Position numbers and translations under genes: made by a program
Shown here: piece by piece, positions 33,201 to 36,621 of the stretch
How positions within the stretch are numbered: position 1 is the first letter of the stretch
How the letters are laid out: every line of letters starts with the position of its first letter
Assembly: GCA_947628675.1 (NCBI GenBank)
Contig: CANRAR010000013.1
Location: 1 to 36,621, forward strand
DNA from: an uncultured Clostridia bacterium
GTDB taxonomy: Bacteria > Bacillota > Clostridia > Christensenellales > Borkfalkiaceae
Direction of reading: 5' to 3'
DNA length: 36,621 bases
The notes under the pieces: generated by a model
The model's input: the letters and a program-made list of their open reading frames with translations, nothing else
Databases searched by the model: none
What the model was told of the DNA's origin: nothing

Positions 33201-33671
33201 GGAGACGGAGCCGTAGCCCTCGTTGACCACAAAGCCTTCGCCGGGTCTGAACATGAGCCCGATGCCGAGCCCCGAGGCCATCAGCGCGAGCGCCACCGCG
33301 ATGGCGGTGAAGAGTTTGAGTTTCCTGTGGGTGCCCACCTTGAGGGGACGGCGCCCCATGCGCTTGTCCATGGCGTCGGCATGGCGCTTGGCAGCGGCAG
33401 TCGCGGCCGCTCTGCGCGCAGCCGCCTCGGAATGCGATACTTTCTGCATGGAACCCGCCGCGCCCGTATGCGCCGCGGTCGTATATACCCTTCCCACGTT
33501 CTCGGGAACTTTCCTCGCTTCGGCGGAGGCGCGCATCGCCTCCTTCATCTCCCTGCGGGCAATGCGCTCCTTCGCCTTCTGTTCGGCGAGCGCAGCCGCC
33601 TTGCGGCGGGAGGCAGAGACCTTGGCTCCCTGCCGCGTTCCCATGGCGTTTTTCCCGGATTTATTACTCAT
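24291..33671 (-). CDS. Giant N-terminally anchored surface protein with tandem beta/helix modules and InlB-type repeats, 3126 aa
   Basis: ATG 33671 lies 7 bases after AGGAGGT; a GTG 9 bases earlier is less well placed. Residues 1 to about 117 are very basic and Ala-rich (SASRRKAAALAEQKAKERIA) and should stay in the cytoplasm. One TM helix follows (LFTAIAVALALMASGLGIGL, about 120-142), then about 2980 external residues. From about 660 to 1300 three or more tandem ~200-residue modules alternate amphipathic strands with short helices (motifs KTVRIAYENGVAYIDLDG and KTIQIAYLGGEGKELCLTID align). A Pro/Gly/Glu linker sits near 1545-1580. InlB-like units (TVTFDVNGE, YSFAEWDS, YTFLGWYTKD) occupy about 2130-2960. 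There is no sorting signal or C-terminal TM. Function unknown: adhesin, matrix or lipid-handling scaffold are options. Confidence 0.85.
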   Translation of the reverse strand: MSNKSGKNAMGTRQGAKVSASRRKAAALAEQKAKERIARREMKEAMRASAEARKVPENVGRVYTTAAHTGAAGSMQKVSHSEAAARRAAATAAAKRHADAMDKRMGRRPLKVGTHRKLKLFTAIAVALALMASGLGIGLMFRPGEGFVVNEGYGSVSYVVQEGETFSPDKGYSGLDVFGRLNWTFQQKTEWYSSYQGYVYTTVNQDVKTYKQFKDGRLISADITTSSLVNAARQFCYIPSQDRVIWREAAGGPSTYNGFDTPWEQGAPRGNMTISGPDGFKAKNGLPATELSVYVFREETILSSDPAVDNGDGTYTITYHMNPAVWQAEDGSTEGAPAYYSNQMKFTGGLTDVPTFEDIEISFTFNENWENLKTEAHEKYTATMGFTVGCEAEGVTEFSYDTPYLPISNAYEEYFQQYAQMEATGAPDPTIDGMSALASAFAPVISGPCTLRVDLAVGGKPVEGIIYVDLHTGGGVPSFATEEDITNFIDNLEVRAKFGNVRLQVDPAVKQTDAATGEVTVVTPAAAYISVGDDLKLKLTISELMDLLGGLIGGDTETAEPPAETVPAETPEEEASNPLSAIMDAELVHEDGSGVANAHAELDLGGLLLPIDFNYFIDEEKLTASLNNVHTAFTVADISVEATLGYTQADKAPAPISDKDGYVELAGHVKNILALVQSGDLHVELAYEGYGLTVTGGVDITYPTSADGELTDEQKQERIKASALLTIKRGEASKTVRIAYENGVAYIDLDGVKISASVNEAADLVKKFLAKDEDKDNADGATDQDTAADEGFSIPKLVDTLLFTTLLTDNIKVSGNADALTAAVNVTALIKAFGFDLGSFDLSDLTLGVAGESISVASEKLGASLKVTKGTGVTVEKDGYTDLMGFVNAVTAITESGFIGANVDYNKNGLQVSGTVKLDINHLAAVGEITLTYQKLVKTIQIAYLGGEGKELCLTIDGLKLKVYASDAIDIVKSLIAEEDPDAAEDDTVEKILDAVFSFRFGDVLSLSDADDTLSLTLNGTALLEAFGVKFGLGTVVLTLGDTIEATAEDLGLSLTLAKGDELGTLPDPDEFTDLTPVLKELPAILNAETLSLEGEVVVRLGKAEPGVTQTEISLAVQKGYISWKDGIDVYLDLILGVGDVQQNILLRITDAEVQLYYSGIGVQLYYKDLSQLETALLDVYGRVRGIVQDALGADAKNPLPELTGFEDLMDLLQGSAVLAEATEETVEEGKDFDWTELVGSIVIGASAEEGGIAHLEYKGLTVEILSELAAKGLIGLKLGFTAQSVTVNGALHAAVYTGEIPEMPAIEYLGTEEIADLIDYLGAAVGLISQKNLTLTLTGTVTSTDEKYADYGYVKSNIEATIEYKAGENFPLYLDVDGKHLVVDPDVYLHVSFAMTSPHPDDSNMELDITVVDADKEVKQDDILDFYITASTIGKADTANADYYDPLKLYAPADEVMTILSGVCAMFGVDVDILNDYMIGKWLTAENVGELKGLGDSLKSMLADISGVGPILEQIEGVIGTLNGLKENGLGGLTGLFGKKDEPAAAELEISEGQDAPDGQTPEGQDTSVGQPEESAPAKKGGYITALELSKATKEQAGKFTFSLDGAALFGEGCDDLTVTLQKAMGEDGSTLLTSLSINNIYGKKGTEKTDIALNIGTAEVTAQAPAIEGYFNVEAVDTLILALAKSATHGVNEDGTVYTGEETPHHYVLNNNFYIDGSATLDLLSGAAKITIKVIAISVNLDEDGRVGINLRLEYDGYHNLLGGVLGDSDIIKGDTALDVTIKESPRSGEGLMLYMKRTQTTEFDGSKELTLPEPYVIYRALPLSNFMKDYMNHICFMFNLSEKVITNVMEMVGTSGSSGGAADNTPTDLGAYLDKFVKSCTYNKAEVGDTWTLNINGQGLTGSDTFKKMQVAVTTDAVGYLRGIAADLDIAGAVTIHADLTWHNPGGKMDADSKDTTTDVAATLEDAMDIKLENADWETTNCIEGQLGSIKYFVKGKLVNEQHIVYDTQTKEFYSELKYPSFDGAEAAGAGYHWEWPKNLKLKPIMEINASEVPNTYTFLFKSDYDVEGDRFENSEGKFVKTDEYTYGASYDLRIGTQVRGDDYVKELVGYQYAGQVITDLTKWKPIDDATTVELIAVWKDVEFTVTFDVNGEITERKGIFGAEIKLPEGYETAKEGYSFAEWDSNVPKTFSPEVDNAKYTAQYEPKQFEITFVSEHFIEWDGLTFTMCNEGEHSGKYVATYMFTYDKPFKLPINAKAENGGFILSGWKSDKTYKDNLPNVLEPTTFTAVWEKRGVYVYFGDENGNIFKQFEGRNKQVGSTLTDEDIPDEVPERFGYTGEWNIAPDYTVPESGDGEDGKIVIRAKYTPITFEIDQYSLYPLDGFTKVEKSESVTGTEYYVRKLFYVYDSNKVTLEGGGDAVDVQGAHKKGFEYKGFFSEPLGEGKSIETINNDTITGVFGWTGGAEVKFSIYAYWKSNAITVRFYSDIQTSDLDLYASGKGFYYDEIYLDDDTQITFKPTADGGYQHLAWFVEDSAVEGGWRLVTDVLEFRVTKGKNAYEDEEKDYDVELYAVWIEEIKLNIASVSREGNDFAATYSISGTAKGGLPHGAFSEKIYTAAGVKQNIKGIYILGGKKGDETLKSGKDFTLTPRNDGSNTSEFSDTGMTTAKYGFLSSGAAHGGAAVELTFTDRDEKAKVVVHDVAVITIGTYTVNFKNQEGTVVGSVPDIHLNYTGSFNSSFFDGKLTFDGTITSSSHVYADELAASNGIDCPQTDEEGKVYIWPHKEVTSSELDISPVYVTELQNVTFRSDVKLDDRWVEEYEDGEPTGKYVFKTQLYLESKVYYRDYNGLIRTDIVEAGDNLFDLPTGGDIYSIGNRKGEWKSTSYYYDPYGFTFTAEYGEDTIVYYSEIPFKIEKGDGDFSIYNAKTEYPENYQGSYTPWTPVADGYTFLGWYTKDANGKWSKVSDTLDLAAAETTTRVEALWVTETNEGLSTTLKTVRTVDSKWWGENRWRYESTLQIEGDGLLFIGTMVAELSLNRTISVEHYVAKDNEKDKLSITNDPTISQANGIIEYKWDQTWERDSAFGADCKRQHGYAVITFTYHIDGLDDITFTVKVSDMNVAD

Positions 33672-33744
33672 GACCAACACCTCCTGCGCCCCGTCGGCGA
33701 AAATATGACGGCGGCGCCGCGATGTAATTTTTTTCTATGACACG

Positions 33745-33773
33745 ATTGTACCACAACAAATTATGCCTGTCAA
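33745..33773 (-). promoter_or_regulatory. Strong sigma-A promoter of the giant gene
   Basis: On the minus strand TTGACA (33773-33768), a 17-base spacer and TACAAT (33750-33745), with TGG just before the -10. The transcription start is near 33738, giving a leader of about 67 nt. It is the best consensus promoter in the window. Confidence 0.85.
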
Positions 33774-33830
33774 TAAAAATTATGACAAAAATCGAGATTT
33801 CCACAAAATAATTTCAAAAAAACAAAAAAT

Positions 33831-33853
33831 TTCCCCTACTGTAAGTAGGGGAA
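33831..33853 (-). terminator. Terminator of the ABC importer operon
   Basis: A 9-bp stem (33831-33839 with 33845-33853, TTCCCCTAC and its complement) is followed on the minus strand by ATTTTTTGTTTTTTT. It is a classical intrinsic terminator 25 bases after the ATPase stop. Confidence 0.88.
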
Positions 33854-33878
33854 CGCGTTTTTGCGGAAAAATTGCCGC

Positions 33879-34544
33879 CTAATCGTGCAAAAGAGCGCCC
33901 AAAAGTTCGCGCTCCAAGGGGAGCGGCGCCAAAAAATCGCGCGGATAGGGCGCGGGGTTCTCCACATCGGCGACGATCTTCCCCGCGCGGAGCACGAGCG
34001 CGCGCTCGGAGAGCACGGCGGCCTCGTGGATGTCGTGCGTCACAAAGAGCACGGTCGTGCCCGTCTCCCGCCACAGGGAGAGGGTGAGCGCGATGAGCGA
34101 ACGCTTCAACGAGACGTCGAGCGAGGAGAAGGGCTCGTCCATGAGGAGGGTATCGTGCGGGAAGAGGAAGGCGCGGGCGATGGCGACGCGCTGTTTTTCT
34201 CCCCCCGAAAGTTCGGAGGGGCGCGCCTTCTCCCTGCCCCCGAGCCCCACTTTTTCGAGCATGGAGGAGATCTCCCCCCACTTCTCCTTGGGCAGGACGA
34301 ACTTCAGATTCCCCTCCGCCGTGAGGTTGGGCAGGAGTTTGGGCTCTTGGAAGAGGTAGGAGACGCGCCCCGCCCCCTCCACCTTCCCCTCGAAGGGGAT
34401 GCGCCCCGCAATGGCGGAGAGCAGCGTCGTCTTTCCCGCCCCGCTCTCCCCGAGCACGGCAGTCATCCTCCCCTCCCCGAGCGTCAGTTCGGCGTCGAGG
34501 CAAAACGTCTCGCCGTATTGCTTATGAATTTTCGCGCAGATCAT
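33879..34544 (-). CDS. ABC importer ATP-binding protein (SsuB/TauB-like), 221 aa
   Basis: ATG 34544 follows GAGGAGG and overlaps the permease stop (ATGA). Full set of motifs: Walker A GESGAGKT (32-39), Q-loop FQEPKL (Gln66), signature LSGGEKQR (112-119), Walker B LLMDEP (133-138) with SSLD, and switch His170 in FVTHD. It energises the permease encoded next to it; two copies would form the motor. It is short compared with typical ~250-residue relatives, with a trimmed C-terminus. Last gene of a three-gene operon that ends in a strong terminator at 33831. Confidence 0.93.
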   Translation of the reverse strand: MICAKIHKQYGETFCLDAELTLGEGRMTAVLGESGAGKTTLLSAIAGRIPFEGKVEGAGRVSYLFQEPKLLPNLTAEGNLKFVLPKEKWGEISSMLEKVGLGGREKARPSELSGGEKQRVAIARAFLFPHDTLLMDEPFSSLDVSLKRSLIALTLSLWRETGTTVLFVTHDIHEAAVLSERALVLRAGKIVADVENPAPYPRDFLAPLPLERELLGALLHD

Positions 34545-35299
34545 TTGAGCCTCCTCTCCGCAAAGCGGTACAGAAGATACCCCGCCCCCTCGAGGACGAA
34601 CCCGATGACGACGACGATGAGGGTGAGCGCGAAGAGGCTCGCAAGTTGCAGTTCGAGTTGCGCCGTCTGCATCAGCCCGCCGATGCTGCGGTACGTCCGC
34701 GCGAGGATCTCCCCCGAGACGGTGATCTTCAGCCCGAGGGAGAGGATGGGGCCGCACTGCGCCAAGACGGGCGGCGCGGCGAGCGGGACGTACATCTTGA
34801 AGAGTTGATTTTTGGCGCTCACGCCGAACGCCGCCGCAACTTCCCCGTAGCCCGCGCGCACCTCGTCCACACTTGCGAGCATCGCCGCATAGAGGGTGGG
34901 AAGCAGCACGAGCAGGGCGACGATGATGGGCGCCGTCGAATAGAGCGCAGGATAGCGCACCGCCCACGCGAGCAGGATGAGCGTCACCGCAATCGTGGGC
35001 ACACTGCGGAGCACGGAGACGAAGGGCGCAATGAGGGCGCGCGCCTTCTCCGAGAGCGAGGCGAGCGCGGCGAGCCCCGCCCCCAAGAGAAAGGCGAGGG
35101 CGAAGGCGGCGAGGTCGCGCAGCAACGTAAAGGCGAACCCCCGCCAGAAGGCGGCGCTCCCGAACTCCCTCCCCGCGGCGACAAAGGTATCCCAGAGGGA
35201 GGGAACGATGCCGTCGTTTCTCACAATGAAATAGACGGCGACCCACGCAAGCGCCAAAATGGCGAGCGAGAGCGCCGAAAAGAGCAGATTTTTCTTCAC
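34541..35299 (-). CDS. ABC importer permease (SsuC/TauC-like), 252 aa
   Basis: GTG start at 35299, one base after the receptor stop, so translation is probably coupled. About six TM helices are readable: SALSLAILALAWVAVYFIV at the N-terminus, LAAFALAFLLGAGLAAL, VPTIAVTLILLAWA, IIVALLVLLPTLYAAML, a short one near AAPPVLAQCGPILSLGL, and LASLFALTLIVVVIGFV. The cytoplasmic EAA loop (EVAAAFGVSAKNQLFKMYVP) that contacts the ATPase is intact. The family includes taurine, sulfonate, nitrate and thiamine-precursor importers; the true substrate cannot be read. Confidence 0.92.
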   Translation of the reverse strand: MKKNLLFSALSLAILALAWVAVYFIVRNDGIVPSLWDTFVAAGREFGSAAFWRGFAFTLLRDLAAFALAFLLGAGLAALASLSEKARALIAPFVSVLRSVPTIAVTLILLAWAVRYPALYSTAPIIVALLVLLPTLYAAMLASVDEVRAGYGEVAAAFGVSAKNQLFKMYVPLAAPPVLAQCGPILSLGLKITVSGEILARTYRSIGGLMQTAQLELQLASLFALTLIVVVIGFVLEGAGYLLYRFAERRLK

Positions 35300-35300
35300 G

Positions 35301-36335
35301 TTACTTGTTTTGCGCCTTAAAATTGTTCACTTTGAGGGTCGCGGCGGGCTCGGGGCAGAGGTAGTAATCGCACCCGCCCGCAGGGCCGACGGTCGTCGCA
35401 TCCGCGTAGGAGACGAGGTTGACCTTATCCGCGGCGACCTGTCCCTCCGAATTGAGCACGGAGAAGGGTATGCCCGCCTTCGTCAGCACGGCCTTGAAAG
35501 TGAGCCCGGGGACGTTTTCGAGTTGGACGACCCCCACCTTCTTGCCGACGAGCGCCGTAAGGTTTTCCGCCGTGAGATCGGGGAGCAAGGTGTTCGCGCG
35601 AAGGAAGTACATATTGCCGTGGGTGACGACGCCGAGCATCGTGTACTTTTCCGCCGTCCCGAGTTTCTGCGCCGCCGCATTGGAGGGCAGGATGCAGAAA
35701 TCGGCATTCTTCGCCGCCTCCTCCCCCGTGACGGTCGTCACGATGCCGTTCGCGTTCACAATGTGATAGGCGAAGTGCGCGTTCCCGTCCGCAATGGCGC
35801 CCGCAAGCGCGAGCGCAGGCGCACCGTCGGGCGCATACACCGTGTACTGCCCGCTTATCGTCCCCTCCTGCGCGCCGCCCGCGTAGAAGAAAGCGTCTGC
35901 GGGCGCGGGGAAATTGACCTCTGCAAGATAACTCTTCACGCTCGCCTTGGCGGCGGCAGCCGCCTCGAACTTCACCGAGCAGTTCTCAATGACCTGCGCA
36001 TTGAGATTTTTCGCGTTGAACGAGGGGGTGAAGTCGGTCGCGGGATAGGCCACGGAGAGATCGGAGACCACCTTTGTCGGCTCGGAGGCGGCGAGATAGT
36101 CATGCGCGCCCTCCATGTAGGTGAGCATCTTCGCAACGGCGGCGGGGTCGTCCCCGAGGACGTCGTTCTTGACGACGAGCACCGCCTGCGGATAGCCGCC
36201 CTCGCCGTAGAGCGCCTGCAAACTGCCGGCGAACTCGAAGGTCGTCTCGCCCTCCACCGCCTCGCCGCACGCCGCGCCGAACATCGCCACGCCGCACACC
36301 GCGGCGCACAAAATGCCTGCAAAAAATTTTTTCAT
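35301..36335 (-). CDS. ABC importer substrate-binding lipoprotein, apparently circularly permuted, 344 aa
   Basis: ATG 36335 follows AGGAGG. Lipoprotein signal with lipobox GAAC, lipid on Cys23. The fold elements are those of the SsuA/NMT1-like receptors common in Clostridia, but in swapped order. Residues 35-151 (FAGSLQALYGEGGYPQAVLV ... TPSFNAKNLNAQVIENC ... ADAFFY) match what is normally the C-terminal part, ending in FFY. A linker (AGGAQEGTISG, 152-162) follows. Residues 163-337 (YTVYAPDGAPALALA ... ICILP-type FCILPSN ... VGVVQLENVPGLTFKAVL ... CPEPAATLKV) match what is normally the N-terminal part. Nothing is missing, so the protein can be functional. It heads the operon with permease and ATPase; ligand unknown. 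Confidence 0.85.
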   Translation of the reverse strand: MKKFFAGILCAAVCGVAMFGAACGEAVEGETTFEFAGSLQALYGEGGYPQAVLVVKNDVLGDDPAAVAKMLTYMEGAHDYLAASEPTKVVSDLSVAYPATDFTPSFNAKNLNAQVIENCSVKFEAAAAAKASVKSYLAEVNFPAPADAFFYAGGAQEGTISGQYTVYAPDGAPALALAGAIADGNAHFAYHIVNANGIVTTVTGEEAAKNADFCILPSNAAAQKLGTAEKYTMLGVVTHGNMYFLRANTLLPDLTAENLTALVGKKVGVVQLENVPGLTFKAVLTKAGIPFSVLNSEGQVAADKVNLVSYADATTVGPAGGCDYYLCPEPAATLKVNNFKAQNK

Positions 36336-36414
36336 ATATGCCTCCTGAAATTACTTTTCTTTCGCTTGATTTATGGTTTTGAATCGATTTTCGTTTGTTG
36401 ATTTTATGTTTATC
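36336..36414. other. Short leader between the ABC operon and the 18-bp array
   Basis: It contains the AGGAGG site and AT-rich, degenerate relatives of the array unit (TCGATTTTCGTTTGTTGA near 36384). No convincing -35/-10 pair is seen. Confidence 0.5.
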
Positions 36415-36621
36415 GATTGATTTGTGCTTGTTGATCGATTTGCGTTTGTTGATCGATTTGCGCTTGTTGATTGATTTACGCTTGTTGATTGATTTGCGTT
36501 TGTTGATCGATTTGTGTTTGTCGATCGATTTGCGCTTGTTGATTGATTTGCGCTTGTTGATTGATTTGCGCTTGTTGATTGATTTGCGCTTGTTGATTGA
36601 TTTGCGCTTGTTGATTGATTT
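36415..36621. repeat. 18-bp tandem array upstream of the ABC operon, continuing past the window
   Basis: The unit is GATTGATTTGCGCTTGTT, repeated about 11.5 times without spacers. Units near the gene carry substitutions (GATCG, GTGTTTG, ACGCTTG); the last four or five before the window edge are identical. 18 is a multiple of 3, but the array is not preceded by a start with a ribosome site on either strand inside the window. Confidence 0.92.

Noticed and set aside
30849-33740. 963-codon open frame on the plus strand
   Set aside because: Same antisense shadow of the giant gene; it runs across that gene's leader and promoter.
36415-36621. CRISPR array
   Set aside because: Contiguous 18-bp units, no spacers.

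Overview
The window looks like a GC-rich chromosome segment of an anaerobic, spore-lineage Firmicute, probably an uncultured gut Clostridia (Christensenellales-like is a guess from style). The support is a yunB sporulation gene, many lipoproteins and single-TM surface proteins, AGGAGG-type ribosome sites, a Bacillus/Clostridium-type SOS box, and intergenic regions packed with GC-rich palindromes. No rRNA, tRNA, integrase, transposase or CRISPR array was recognised.

Layout. (1) 1-1313, minus: a lipoprotein with tandem InlB-type repeats, cut by the window edge. Its predicted 555-nt leader contains ten ~36-nt tandem repeats. (2) 2730-12107: a compact podovirus-type morphogenesis cassette on the minus strand. 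It holds a large terminase, a small protein, portal, scaffold, major capsid protein, adaptor, nozzle and a last unknown gene, but no tail fibre, lysis, replication or integration gene. A putative regulator (11445-12041) lies behind a LexA-type box. A plus-strand membrane protein (10688-11380) sits between regulator and terminase. (3) 12759-16408, plus: a two-gene operon with a secreted, membrane-anchored propeller-like protein and a GH43 glycosidase. (4) 16535-18382: a divergent TetR regulator and membrane-anchored HSL-type esterase. (5) 18708-21362, minus: a surface-anchored papain-like protease. (6) 21842-23799: convergent murG and yunB. (7) 24291-33671, minus: a giant 3126-residue surface protein. 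(8) 33879-36335, minus: an ABC importer operon (lipoprotein receptor, permease, ATPase) whose receptor appears circularly permuted. An 18-bp tandem array lies upstream and runs off the window.

Cross-cutting patterns: several genes (10688, 12759, 21842, 23799, possibly the terminase) have a -10 box 6-8 bases before the start codon and no Shine-Dalgarno, so their mRNAs look leaderless. Intergenic spaces carry families of perfect hairpins with conserved flanks but different stem sequences, plus two related short dispersed repeats.

The best candidates for something undescribed are the SOS-linked minimal capsid/packaging cassette, the circularly permuted receptor, and the variable-stem hairpin families. 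All identifications come from reading the sequence and remembered family motifs; no database search was run.
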